From: Branchipolynoe longqiensis
Lineage: Eukaryota; Annelida; Polychaeta; Phyllodocida; Polynoidae
Length of the DNA: 64,000 nucleotides
Direction of reading: 5' to 3'
Assembly (NCBI GenBank): GCA_030323885.1
Contig: CM059194.1
Span: 2,233,889-2,297,888 of the forward strand
The translations under genes and the position numbers were made by a program. The notes below the pieces were generated by a model. It made no database searches. It was not told the origin of the DNA and saw only the letters and a program-made list of their open reading frames with translations. This document shows positions 11,511-22,302 of the stretch, piece after piece; position 1 is the first letter of the stretch, and every line of letters begins with the position of its first letter.

Positions 11511-11679
11511 AAAGCATGTTAGCTATGTATGCTATTCAGCCTGTTTTATCTCTCTTGTTCGTTGTTATATTCGTTGAGGAAGCATCACGGACAATTGGTT
11601 TTGCTCATTCTGCTGGTCCTTGTCCTATCATACCAATATTGAGTAACAGGCGAAGTATCACATGTTCAGTTATATGGGG

Positions 11680-13840
11680 GGATGGGAAGGATGGGGTGAT
11701 GAGTGGGAGGTGGTGTTGGGGAGTGGGATGGGTGGGGTGGGGAGTGGGGGTCGGGGTGGTGTGAGATCCATGTCGAGGTAGGGGTGGGACTGAAGGAGGG
11801 GAGTGTGGGTGGGTTAGTAGGGGTGGAGGTGAGGAGTGGGATGGGGTGGGGTGGAGAAGTGGGGGTCGGGGGTGGTGTGGTGTGAGATGTGATAGTGGAG
11901 GTAGGGGGGTGTGAGTGAAGGAGGGAAGTGTGGGTGGGGTAGTAGGGTGGAGGTGAGGAGGGGATGGGGTGGGGGTGGGAGGGTGAAAGCGAGGAGTGTG
12001 AAATGTAGGGGAGTGGGGAATGGCTTCCGAAGGTGGGGGAGTGGGAGGGGGTGGATGGAGGTGGGGAGTGTGGGTGGATACGTGGAGGGGGAGGGTGGCC
12101 TGTGGTATGGGGTGGTGGTGGGAGTGAAGGTGGAGGTGGGGAGTGGGGAGGGGGTGGGTGGAGGTGGGGAGGGGGTGTGGGTTGGTAGGGAGGGGGAGGT
12201 GGGACAGTGGGTGGGGTGGGGGTCAGGGAGGAGTGGGAGAGGGTGGGTGGATGGTGGGGGTGTGTGGGTCTGATAGTGGACGGGGCGAGGGTGGACAGCG
12301 TGGGATGGGGTGGCGGGTGGGAGTGAAGGTGGAGGTGGGGGGAATGGGAGGGGGTGGGTGGAGGTGGGGGGTTTGTGTGGGTGTGGATAGTGGAGGGGGA
12401 GGTGGACAGTGGGATGGGGGTGGGGTGGGAGTGAAGGTGGAGGTGGGGGAGTGGGAGAGGGTGGGTGGAGGTGGGAGTGTGGGTCTGATAGTGGATGGGG
12501 GAGGTGGACAGTGGGAATGGAGGTGGGGTGGGGTGGGGAGTGAAGGTGGAGTGGGGAGTGGGGAGAGGGTGGGTGGGGTGGGGGTTGGTTTGTGAGAGGT
12601 GGGGGGTTGTGGGTGGAGGTGAAGGTGGCGAAGTGGAGGGTAGTGTGGAGAGTGTGTATGAGGTGGGTGGAGGTGGGGGGTGGGTGAAGGTGGTGGAGGG
12701 GGGTGGTGGTTGGGAGTCTGTGTGGAGTGGTGGGTGGGGTGTTGTGAGTGGTGGGTGGAGGTGGCGAGGTGGTGGTTGGGAGTTTGTGTGGAGTGGTGGT
12801 TGAGGGGGGGTGAGAGAGTGGAGGTGAGGTGGTCAGGTGGTGGTTGGGAGTTTTGGGGAGTGGTGGGTGGGGGGGGGGGTGCAGCTTTTGCTGTGAGTGG
12901 GGGGGGGTGGTGGTGGAGGTGGTGGTTGGGAGGTTGTGGGAGTGGTTGGTTGGGTGGGGGGGGGGGGGGGGGGGGGGGGGTTAGTGGTGGGGTGGGGGTG
13001 GCCCAGGTGGGCGGTGGTGGGAGTTTGTGGGGAGTGGGGGGGGGGGGGGTGGTCGTTGTGTCTGGTGGGTGGAGGTGACGAGCGAGTATGGAGGGAGGTG
13101 TGTGGAGTGGTGGTTGGTGGTGGGGGGGGTGGGGTGAGTGGTGGGTGGAGGAGGCCAGGTGGTGGGGGTGAGTTGTTGTGTGTGGAGTGGTGGTTGGGGG
13201 GGGGGGGGGGGGGGGGGTGAGTGGTGGGGTGGACGGTGGCGAGGTGGTGGTTGGGAGTTTGTGTGGGAGTAGTGTGGGTGGGGTGTTGTGGAGTGGTGGG
13301 TGGAGGTGGTGAGGGGGTGGTTGGGAGGTCGTGTGTGGAGTGGTGGTTGGGGAGGGCGTGGGGTGTGTGCGTGGTGGTGGAGGTGGTGGTGGTGGGAGTT
13401 TGTGTGGAGTGGTGGTGTTTGGGGTTTGTGGGTGAGTGGTGGGTGTGGGGGGTGTGCGTGGGAGTTTGGTGGAGTGGTGGGTGGGGGTGGTTGTGGAGTG
13501 GGCTGCCGCTGGATGGTGGCGAGGTGTGGGCGTGGGGTTTGTGTGCAGTGGTGGGTGGAGGTGGGGAGTGGTGGTGTAGACAGGTTAGGTGGCTGTGGTG
13601 GTGGGAGTAGTGGGGAGTGATGGGGTGTGTGAGTGGTGGGTGGAGGTGTCAAGGTCATGGGGGGGGGGTACAGGGAGTGGTGGGTAAGGGTAGGTGGTGA
13701 GTGGTGGGTGGAGGTGGGGTGTGTGGTGAGTGGTGGGTGGAGGTGTCATGTGTGGTGAGTGATGGATGGAGGTGGGGAGTGGTGGGTGGGGGTGCAGGTG
13801 GGGAGTGGTGGGTGTGGGTGCAGGGCTAGTCACGTAGCTG
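11680..13840 (+). repeat. 2.1-kb G/T-rich low-complexity minisatellite
   Basis: The plus strand is almost pure G with T and some A, built of GTGGGAGGTGGGG, GGTGGTGGTTGGGAG and similar units, with runs of 14 or more G near 12957-12980 and 13197-13217. G-quadruplex formation is likely on the plus strand. Many long open frames (Gly/Val/Trp-rich on plus, His/Pro/Thr-rich on minus) arise only because the composition lacks stops. I see no gene. Confidence 0.95.
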
Positions 13841-13964
13841 CAGGGTAGAGCAAAACACCCCTTAAGACAACCGAAAAGCAATCCGCTGATTTGACTATTT
13901 ATGACCCGCCGTGTTTGGCACTCAACGAGTGTGTAACCTTTAACCCCACCTCAACAGCAGCCTC
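13841..13964. other. Unique spacer between two opposed repeats
   Basis: About 120 bp of ordinary sequence separates the G/T-rich tract from the A/C-rich tract. Confidence 0.6.
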
Positions 13965-14780
13965 CTCACACACACACCACTACCACTCCCACAAGCAGCA
14001 CTAACCTATACATCACCACCCTACACACCACTCCCATACACACACCACCATCCCCACACACCACCACCACATCACACACGCCACCAGCATCCCCACCCGG
14101 CCCCGAAGCACTACCACAATCCCCACCCGACTCACCACACACACCACACACACACCACCACATCACACACCACACACCACACACACCACACGCCACACAC
14201 ACCACACACACCACACACACCACACACACCACACACACCACACACCACACACACCACACACACCACACACATCACACACACCACACACCACATATCCCAC
14301 ACGCCACACACACCACACACCACACATACCACACAACACTCACCACACACCACATATCACACACCATACACCACACACCACACACCACACACCATACACA
14401 CCACCACACACCACACACCCACACACACACACCACACACCACACACCACACACCACACACCCACACACACCACATACCACATACCACACACCACACACCA
14501 CACAACGCACATCACACACCACATGCACACACACCACACACACCACACACCATACACCACAAACCACACACCACACACCACACACCACAAACCACACAAA
14601 CCACACACACCACACCCACCACACACCACACACACCACACACACCACACACACCACACACACCACACACCACACACATCACACACACCACACACCACACA
14701 CACCGCACACACCACACACACCACACACACCACACACACCACACACACCACACACACCACACACACCACACACACCACCA
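13965..14780 (+). repeat. 0.8-kb A/C-rich microsatellite (ACACACC)n
   Basis: Runs of CACACACCACACACC. All overlapping frames (Cys/Val/Trp on minus, His/Thr/Pro on plus) are artefacts of a stop-free repeat. Confidence 0.95.
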
Positions 14781-14784
14781 GTCC

Positions 14785-15045
14785 CGCAGACCGGGCGCGG
14801 TGCCTGAATTGGTAGAGCGTCGTCCTCGCGGGCGGGAGTTCGGAGGTGCCCGGTCGAGTCAAATCGATTACTGAGCATTAATAGGATAGGGCAATGACTG
14901 GTTAGCTATGAATCAGGATAATGTGACTGATGGGGATCTCTGCTCATGCCTCCATGAGTGTGCACGGTCACAAGTCGGTACCAGTCGTGATATGACCCTA
15001 TATGTTGCCAGGACTTAAATCTCCAAAAACAAAGCAACCGCACAT
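14785..15045 (+). mobile_element. SINE-1 with tRNA-like head, plus orientation
   Basis: The head GGGCGCGGTGCCTGAATTGG and TAGAGCGTCGTCCTCGC resemble a tRNA 5' half with a Pol III A box, and GGTCGAGTCAAATC is the B-box region. The body has GCATTAATAGGATAGGGCAA, TGACTGGTTAGC and CAGGATAATGTGACTGA. The tail has CATGAGTGTGCACGGTCACA, CAAGTCGGTACC and TGTTGCCAGGACTTAAA. The middle segment between GATCTC and TGCTCATG is shortened. Confidence 0.85.
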
Positions 15046-15223
15046 ACTCACCCACACCACCAGCACCACCCCACACCCACACACCACCCCCTCCCCTCAT
15101 ACACACCACCACAAACCACCACCACCCCCCACACACCACCACTCTAAAGGCGCAACCCACGCCATCCATAATGTCCGCACAGCTCACCAGGGGGCGTCGA
15201 GTCGTTAAAGGTGCACTGACACG

Positions 15224-15750
15224 CCCGGTGTAAAGATTTCAAATTCCCCCCATATTCAAGTTCCCCCTGGGAACTTGTAAACGTTTTCAAATACCTCCCA
15301 GGGGAATTTGAAAACGTTTTCAAATTCCCTCCCTCGTTTTAACTTTCCCTCCCCACCATGTTTGGGGAATTTTCTTTATTTTTGTTATTTTTTGTTATTT
15401 TTTGTTATTTTTCATGACAAATATTATAATATACAGAGAATAGCATAATGGAAATTATTACTAGTACAATCAAACATATTTAACCACAAATGACACAAAA
15501 AGTCTCCAAGATGGTTAAGACAAAAATATTATAGGTCTGAAATTTAAAACGTTTTTTAAAGTTTTTTAAACAATTTAAAATTCCCGGAGGGGGGAATTTG
15601 AAAATAGGGGGAGGAATCTGAAAACTGTTTTTAATTTCCCCCCACAGGAATCTGAAAACGTTTTTAATTTCCCCGGAGGGAAGTTAAAAACGTTTTCAGA
15701 TTCCCGAGGGGGAACTTGGGAAGGGGGGAAGTTGAAATCGTTACACCGGG
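15224..15750. mobile_element. Foldback element with long internally repetitive inverted ends
   Basis: Starts CCCGGTGTAAAGATTTCAAA and ends with the complement (GATTTCAAC / GTTACACCGGG). Both arms, ~120 bp left and ~190 bp right, repeat the module AAACGTTTTCAAATTCCC or its complement, with C-runs and G-runs around it. The centre holds (TTTTTGTTA)n at about 15376-15412 and AT-rich sequence. No target duplication is evident. The sequence just outside the left end, TTAAAGGTGCA at 15205-15215, resembles the TTAA-element end. No coding capacity. Confidence 0.75.
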
Positions 15751-15947
15751 AGTATTCGCGAGTTGTGTTTGTTCTGTTTGTTTTGTTTGTTTTGTTTGTT
15801 TTGTTTCTTTTTCTCCACTGGTATCATGATTTATTTATTGAAACATCACCCTATCCACTCGTTATGACGTAATTCGACAAACAGGTCGACTTGTGTTTGC
15901 CCGATTGATGTCCACACATGGGCATTGCCTGGCTGTCAGGGGTAACA
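15751..15947. other. Spacer with (TGTTT)n microsatellite
   Basis: TTTGTTTTGTTTG repeats at about 15766-15808. No gene seen. Confidence 0.6.
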
Positions 15948-16118
15948 TGGGTTGATTGTTGGAGTTTTACGTCCTGGCATCATGTAAGGTAATTTCAGGA
16001 TTGGTACCGGTTTGTGACAGTGCTCAGTCATGGTGACTTTATTTGACTCAACCTGCATTCGAACCCACGATCTAACAAAACTTGAGACGGACGCTCACTC
16101 ATGCCGTCTGGTCGTCAG
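15948..16118 (-). mobile_element. SINE-1 copy with internal deletion, minus orientation
   Basis: Tail side GGAGTTTTACGTCCTGGCAT to CAGTCATGGTGACTTTAT joins directly to head side TTCGAACCCACGATCTAAC and AGACGGACGCTCACTCATGC. The middle ~180 bp is missing. The head preserves a B box (GGTTCGAAT-like on the minus strand). Confidence 0.8.
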
Positions 16119-16218
16119 CAGCAGCGAGTAAGCATATAAAGAAAGTAATTCTAGCTGCGTTTTGGTTGGATATATGTGGCTTTTATGTATTGAAAAATCA
16201 TGCGTGATGTTTTGGAAC

Positions 16219-16672
16219 CAGGGGCCGTATGCATGGAGAGGTGTTCACGAGCCAAAACTGGTTTAGGACGGGATTTCTGGATATATTAGGCCCAAATCTA
16301 TTCAATGCTATCATATTTAACAAAATAACATGCTCAAAAAGTGAAATTTGGTCAAATTAACCACAAAATCGAAGCGATATTAACGCCGCCCCTAAATCGG
16401 CGGCGAGATTAATACTGTCAAATCGACGAATGTAAAAAAATAAATCGTCGCTGCCACCGAATCGGCTGCGATATTGGGAAATAGCGGTGCTCGCTGGCAA
16501 CAGGCTCAGAGGGATTTCCCAAATCTATAAATAACTTCACATTTAGCTAACGCAAACCGTTTAGATGCCCATGCATACGGCGTGATATACTTTGTGATGC
16601 CGGTGATAGCTACCCGGTGTTAGATGGTTAACACCACACGACGCTAATACCGCTTCATGCATATGGCCCCTG
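16219..16672. mobile_element. CAGGGG-ended non-autonomous DNA element (hAT-like ends)
   Basis: The left end CAGGGGCCGTATGCATGG and right end CATGCATATGGCCCCTG are inverted. CAGGGG-type termini are typical of hAT-group elements. The interior (AGGCCCAAATCTATTCAATG, GCGATATTAACGCCGCC, GGGATTTCCCAAATCTATAA) is shared with the much larger element at 45921-47852. No 8-bp target duplication is visible. No transposase. Confidence 0.75.
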
Positions 16673-16811
16673 TAGTACTAGTAGAATAGCACACACACAT
16701 CGCCGACTGACACAAAAGGGAACTAAGATTCACACCAGTCGGTGCATTTACCAGTTTTACCTGCCTGTCAGAAACATGGTCTCCCTGATCTCGACGTGTT
16801 CTCGATAGTTA

Positions 16812-16955
16812 GCTTGTTGGAGTTCTACGTCCTAGCAACAGCTAAGGTCCTATCAGAATGGGTACCGAGGTGTGACAGTTTACACTGCTGCAAGTCGGTA
16901 CCCGTCCTGCTATGACTACATATGTTACTAGGACGTAAAGCCCCATAAAGCTGCA
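16812..16955. mobile_element. Two SINE-1 tails joined in opposite orientation
   Basis: Left half (GGAGTTCTACGTCCTAGCAA, GGTCCTATCAGAATGGGTAC) is a minus-orientation tail. Right half (TGCTGCAAGTCGGTACCCGT, GACTACATATGTTACTAGGA) is a plus-orientation tail. Together they form a ~140-bp near-palindrome. Confidence 0.75.
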
Positions 16956-17105
16956 GACTATTATTGACCATGTATTGCTATATAGAAAGAAAGTTACCAG
17001 AACAGGTCGCTGGTTCCGGCAGTGCAACACTGAGCCTCCAGCATTTATGTCTACACGGCAAATTAGGAGTTTGAATGTTTTCACTTCAAATATCTCCTGT
17101 TACCT

Positions 17106-17912
17106 ATTTATTAGCAAGTTAGCTATGTTTGAGCAAGTTAGTTATGTGTTAGCAATTTAGCTATTTGTTAGCACATTAGCTATGGGTTAGCAAGTTAGCT
17201 TATTGTTAGTAAGTTATCTATATGTCAGCAAGTTAGCTACGTGTTAGCAAGTTAGCTATTTGTTAGTAAGTTACCTATGTGTTAGCAAGTTAGATATGTG
17301 TTAGTAAGTTAGATGTGTGTTAGCATGTTAGCTATTTGTTAGTAAGTTAGCTATGTGTTAGCAACTTAGGTATGTGTTAGCAAGTGAGCTATGTGTTAGC
17401 AAGTTAGCTAGGTGTTAGCAAATTACATATTTGTTAGTAAGTCACCTATTTGTTAGTAAGTTAGCTATGTGTTAGCAAGGCACCTATTTATTAGTAAGTT
17501 ATGTGTTAGCAAGTTATATATGTGTTAGCAAGTTAGATATGTGTTAGCAAGTTAGCTATTTGTTAGCAAGTTAGCTATATGTTAGTATGTTACATATGTG
17601 TTAGCAAGTTAGTTATTTGTTGGCAACTTAGTTATGTGTTAGTAAATTAGCTATTTGTTAGTAAGTCAGTTATCTGTTGGCAAGTTAGCTATTTGTTGGC
17701 AACTTAGTTATGTGTTAGTAAATTAGCTATGTTTTAGTAAGTCAGTTATATGTTGGCAAGTTAGCTATTTGGTAGCACGTTACCTATTTGTTAGCAAGTT
17801 AGATATGTGTTAGCAAGTCAGCTATTTGTTAGCACCTTAGCTATGTGTTAGTAAGTTAGCTATTTGTTAGTAAGTTAGTTATGTGTTGTCAAGTTAGTTA
17901 TTTGTTACCAAC
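17106..17912 (+). repeat. 19-bp minisatellite GTTAGCAAGTTAGCTATGT
   Basis: About 42 copies, with alternations GCAAG/GTAAG and TATGTG/TATTTG suggesting higher-order variants. Confidence 0.93.
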
Positions 17913-17944
17913 ATGTCTCTCCAAACTGAAGTGAAGGGGATTAT

Positions 17945-18278
17945 AGCAATTAACCTAATATATGTAAACAAAACATTGATTTTTATAATGGGTTATTGGA
18001 TGTTTAAACATAAAGTCATTCTGACATATTTCTTCCGAGGAAACCCACTTCCGCCACATAGGATAATCTTTCCGATAAGCACCAAGGGGTCTTTTATATG
18101 CACTTTCCCACATACAGGACAGCACATACTGCAGCCTTTGATGAACCAGGTGTGGACCAATGCTTGGAACGGAAAATAGCCCAAACTGCAAATGGGTGCA
18201 CTGAGCAGGATTGATAGGATGACCTACACCTTCACAGGTGGACACTCTACCGCCTGAGCTATGTCCCGCTCCTAATAT
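17945..18278 (-). mobile_element. Mollusc-type tRNA-derived SINE, minus orientation
   Basis: On the minus strand it begins GAGCGGGACATAGCTCAGGC GGTAGAG, a tRNA-like head with A box. The core follows: GGGCTATTTTCCGTTCCAAG, ATCAAAGGCTGCAGTATGTG, CTGTCCTGTATGTGGGAAAG, TGCATATAAAAGACCCCTTG. I recall this core as widespread in molluscan genomes, which is the main taxonomic clue here; it was not checked by search. The open frames within it are not genes. Confidence 0.8.
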
Positions 18279-18462
18279 ATGTAAACAAGAGAAGTGGACG
18301 TTTTTTATAAAAGCACTACTTATTTATATAGCGGCTACAAAGTCGAAGTTAATTGACAAAGTCCCATTTTACGCAGATCCCCCTTTATGGAATTGATGGC
18401 ACCCTGTCATTGAGGTGAACAACTCATAATCACGTTTCAAACACAGGATAAAACCTGCCCGA

Positions 18463-18811
18463 TTAAAGGTCCACAGTCTGATAGTCTTGAATTGTTGTCA
18501 GTTTTCTGAGATAAATATGTTAAATTGATTGTTATCATCTCCCTTACTTCAGTTTGAAGTAACTTTTATGTTAAATATCTAACTTTTGAGATATTTGAAG
18601 TGAAAATGTATCACATTAGTTTCTAGATGCATGCCAAAACTCTGACACCATAGGCTTCTATTCTATTAAATTGACTCAGTATTCCCTTCGATGCAGCATC
18701 TACTGCTTAATAAATGCACCCGGATCGACATTAGATATGTAGAATCCAATCTAGATAATTGTTTTGGTTTTGAAAATTTGATGTTTTCATCAGACTATGC
18801 AACTGTAAGTG
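18463..18811 (+). mobile_element. TTAA-type short element, near complete
   Basis: Starts TTAAAGGTCCACAGTCTGAT and ends with the inverted ATCAGACTATGCAACTGTAA. The body matches 3829-4150. The right TTAA is mutated to GTAA. The ends and TTAA site recall piggyBac- or Kolobok-mobilised elements. No transposase is present. Confidence 0.75.
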
Positions 18812-18821
18812 AATATGCAGA

Positions 18822-19302
18822 TATCCCCCCCTCTCCTCCCTCTTCCCCCCTCTTCCCCTCTTCCCCCCTCTTCCCCTCTTCCCCCCCTCTTCCCACCATA
18901 TCCCCCCCTCTTCCTCCCTCTTCCCCCCTCTTCCCCCCATTTCCCCCCTCTTCCCCCGCTTCGATTCTCTTCTCCCCTCTTCCCCCGCTTCCCTCGTCTT
19001 CCCCCCGTTTACCCCCTCTTCCCCATCTTCGATTCTCTTCCCCCCTCTTCCCCCCTCTTTCCCCCTTTCCCCCTCTTTCCGCCCTCTCCGCACTCTTCCC
19101 CTCTTCCCCCTTCTTCTCCCCCTCTTCTCCTCTCCCCTCTTTCCACCCCTCTTCCCTCCTCTTCCCTCTTTCACCCTCTTCCCTCCCCTCTTCCCCTCTT
19201 TCCTCCCTTCTTCCTTCCTCTTCTCCCTCTTCTCTCCCTCTTTTCCCCCTCTTTCTCCCCCTCTTCTCCCCTCTTCGATTCTCTTCCCCCCTCTTCCAAT
19301 AT
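18822..19302 (+). repeat. Pyrimidine-rich (CCTCTTCCC)n tract
   Basis: Nearly pure C/T on the plus strand. Frames of 246 and 165 residues (Pro/Ser/Leu/Phe) and the minus-strand Glu/Gly/Arg/Lys frame are artefacts. Homopurine-homopyrimidine mirror symmetry could support triplex DNA. Confidence 0.93.
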
Positions 19303-19439
19303 ATAGCTTTAATATCACGTGATATACCGTCCGTCGCAGCGCCACCTATGAATTACCCCCCTGTGTTACTTCCCCCAGTTTTTGTCCCGATACCTCTTCA
19401 TAGAACTACCCGCTTCTGCGCAGCAGAGTGACCGTTTTT

Positions 19440-20190
19440 GTGTCCTGGTTAAAGAGCAATCAGTAATTTATCTGGAATGTCTGATCTCTTTTTACCTTAC
19501 TTCTTACATCCTACCTTAATCTATTTTTAACTGCTAGATTTAAATAATACCATGGTCATCTTGTCAAGTTTGTTTCTTAAGGGTGTTTTATTTAGGGCTG
19601 ATTTTACTTTTGTTCGGTGGATAAACAGGTTTTATTTGTATTTTAGTATGCCTTAAACCATTTTTAACTGTTCGCTTTAAGTAATACCGTGGTCATCTTG
19701 TTCAGTTTGTCTTAAGGGTGTTTCATCTGGGATGATTTATTTGGATGGGTGGGTGGTTAAAAGTGTTTTTTTTTTCTTGTATTATGTTTAGTTTGTTATT
19801 GGGTTGTGGGTGGGTAAATAAAGACATCCTTGTATAATGCCAGGGGAGGTGTGGATGCAGGTGGGGTATTGTTGTTGTGGGGCTGCATTGATTCAGGTCA
19901 CACACATCCTCTTGTGAAAGACCCATGAGTAACGAACTAGGGACATGGCACAAGTGAAAGGAAAGCTGCAAACAAAACAAACAAACAAATTCTGGGAACA
20001 CGTCCTCATCCGCAAGCCTATTACCATCTCACTAGATGTACATAGTAGGCTACAATATTAGTTATATGATAGGAAGTTATACCCCCCCCAAAAAAAACTA
20101 AAAAACTAACATAGATACTAACTACTTAAATAAATGCTGGTGGATGTCCCGGATACCAACCCAGAACCAGAACCCGGGCATAGACCAAAA
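19440..20190. repeat. Unique DNA with a ~130-bp tandem duplication
   Basis: AACTGCTAGATTTAAATAAT...TGGTCATCTTGT...AAGGGTGTTTTAT at 19529-19605 recurs diverged at 19667-19742. No gene is recognised. Confidence 0.6.
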
Positions 20191-20285
20191 CATTCCTCAC
20201 AGCTGTTCAGCATTGAAAACAAACACCCTCATGGGAGCTTACATGCTATGGCCAGAATAAATACTGTATTAATAAAAAAGATAAA
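20190..20285 (+). repeat. Dispersed repeat CAGCATTGAAAACAA
   Basis: Matches 44140-44215 and 45760-45850 (CAGC-TTGAAAACAAGCC, ATGCTATGG, AGAATAAATAC). Confidence 0.6.
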
Positions 20286-20557
20286 ATAAAAAACAATGTT
20301 AGATGGGTGGACAAACGAATGCAGGCGGAGAATGGGAGTGCATATAAAGCAGGTGGCATTATGAGGCGCCGTGCACAAATGCAGGCAGTTCTGCATGAAA
20401 TCCACAAATGCAGGTTGTGGCCTGCTTCAGGGAGGAGAATATGCAGGCGGCCTGCTGCTATTGAGATACTTTTTTACTGGGAGTGTCACTTAATTTCGTT
20501 TCCTGTTGTTCATGACAAAGTCCTACCACAATTGAGCGACACTTTTCTGGGCCAGAA

Positions 20558-20815
20558 TAATAGATGATTTCCATCACCAATCCTGCCCTTTGCTGGGGGT
20601 AGTAAGAAGTGATGTTGTGGGTATCAGGAGTTCACGGTGCAGCATATTCTGTGGAAAAGGTTCCGTATATGATTTCCAACACCGACCCGCCCTCTGACGG
20701 CGATGGGATGAAGCAATGGTGCGGGTAGCAGCATCTGAGTGTGCAGTTTTTTCTGTGGTAAAAGTCTTGTAGATAATCTCCTGCACAAACCGGCCATCTG
20801 GCGTTTAGAAAGCTG
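20558..20815 (-). repeat. TR-A tandem repeat, inverted relative to 4.5-6.0 kb
   Basis: About two and a half units. On the minus strand they read AGAGGGCGGGTCGGTGTTGG, AAATCATATACGGAACC, TTTTCCACAGAATATGCTGC, matching the family at 4508-6048 with divergence. Minus-strand open frames across it are not conserved in the other block. Confidence 0.75.
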
Positions 20816-20935
20816 GTGTTATTATTAAAACTCTTCTCTACTGGAATACAGTGTTGTGAGTTATGTGCGTTGTGTCTGGTCAAGCTGTTACTGTCACCAT
20901 CCATCTTACCCATGCATCTTATATATAGATCATCA

Positions 20936-21050
20936 CTGGGTGCACTACCCAAATTGGTAGAGTGCAGCCCTTGTGTGCGGGGTTTGGCAGTTCAATTCCT
21001 GTTCGAGTCAAACCTATGACTTACAAAATTAATACTAGGCACATGTCAAT
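20936..21050 (+). mobile_element. SINE-1 head fragment
   Basis: GGGTGCACTACCCAAATTGG, TAGAGTGCAGCC, then a B-box-like GTTCAATTCC and GAGTCAAACCTATGACTTA. The tail is missing. Confidence 0.6.
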
Positions 21051-21725
21051 GCGGTTCACAACACATACACATGTGATGGGCCCTTGTTGGCCGCCCGGAA
21101 TGTAATCCTTCCCGAGAGTAGACCCCCCAAGCAAGGAGGAGGAACGCGTATGTTTGCTTCCACACGTCTTTATTGCTCATCTCTGCTCAACGCTGCATCC
21201 ATGATCAAGTGACCCGTTCCTGCCCTGCCAGGTCCCTGATCAACTTCCTCGGGGGAGGTTATGCTAGTCACATGCAGTCGATGGCAGCCCTGTCACAGTG
21301 CTGCCCGGCGGCTACCATACCGCCACCTCATGCAGTGAACTGCAACGGTGACACTGACAGAGCAGTCCTTGCTGCCACGGTGTAGGTGATGTGTGTGTGG
21401 TAGTGTACTACATACACATCAAAGGGGGGAATAAAGAAGAAATGCAGGTTTCCCAACCGCTGTAGGGTAGTAGTACACGTTGTCATATGCACATTTTGAT
21501 TGCGCAATAAACACCTTAATTGTCTGGTGCTGCTGGGTCCTTCGGTGAATAATTACTTACTCATTAATTAGCGAGACACTGAGGGCAACTGCCTTTGTGT
21601 ATCGATTAATTAGCCGAGCAGAGGTGATTACTTAGCGCGTCTTCCAATTCAATTAGGTGTGTTGGATAAGGAATGGTGATTACAGTTTCATTGTTAACGC
21701 GAGCACATGTCTCACAATCCCAGAC
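21051..21725. other. Intergenic DNA, no gene recognised
   Basis: A 70-residue open frame at 21173-21385 has no recognisable motif. Nothing else supported. Confidence 0.5.
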
Positions 21726-22246
21726 TTAAAGGTTGCATGGTTTGTGAAAATCTTATTTTGTCAAAAATCTAAACGCTTACCTACATTTGATAGTATATAT
21801 CTCCAACTTGGATGTGGGTGCGTTATTTAATGATTTGGGACAGCGTAGAAAGAAACATCTGTAAATTTATGATTCCCTCACCTTGTTAACCTACTTTGAG
21901 AAAGCCGTTAAGCAACGACATCATTAACAAACAAATTAGGTCAAGCTTGTGATTCGCCTTGCGCTGATTCTAACTTTCAGGTGTAGCTTAAACAGGTTTC
22001 AGGAGGCTACATATATTAATTAGTAGGTCAGGCTAAATCGCGTGGCCGTCACGAGATGGAGATATGGGTCATATCTCGAAGAGTTTCAGCAAGTTTATTG
22101 AAATTATTTTGGGTTGTTTCAGTTGAAATTTCTTCAAAGTTAGCCATTTTTCATCCAAGTTACTCCATAATAATGAATAGTAGATTAGGGCAACCTGATG
22201 TATTTATATAAAATAGATTTATAGCCATCGGACTATGCACCTTTAA
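21726..22246 (+). mobile_element. TTAA-type element with intact TTAA on both sides
   Basis: Left TTAAAGGTTGCATGGTTTGT and right CATCGGACTATGCACCTTTAA are inverted and both are bounded by TTAA (21726-21729 and 22243-22246), consistent with a TTAA target duplication. Total length 521 bp. Interior partly differs from the 18463 copy. Non-autonomous. Confidence 0.75.
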
Positions 22247-22302
22247 GTCATGAAAATGAAACACCTATACTTAACAACAATGGAGCTATAATTCCATAGT
22301 AG

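Noticed and set aside
11703..13658. Numerous long Gly/Val/Trp-rich (plus) and Pro/His/Thr-rich (minus) open frames
   Set aside because: They lie wholly within stop-free G/T repeat DNA; several overlapping frames are open at once on both strands.
13966..14862. Cys/Val/Trp-rich open frames (CVVCGVC-type)
   Set aside because: Translation of (ACACACC)n; no unique sequence or domain.
18691..19431. 246-residue Pro/Ser/Leu/Phe frame and opposing Glu/Gly/Arg frame
   Set aside because: Product of the CCTCTTCCC repeat; begins in a TTAA-type element.
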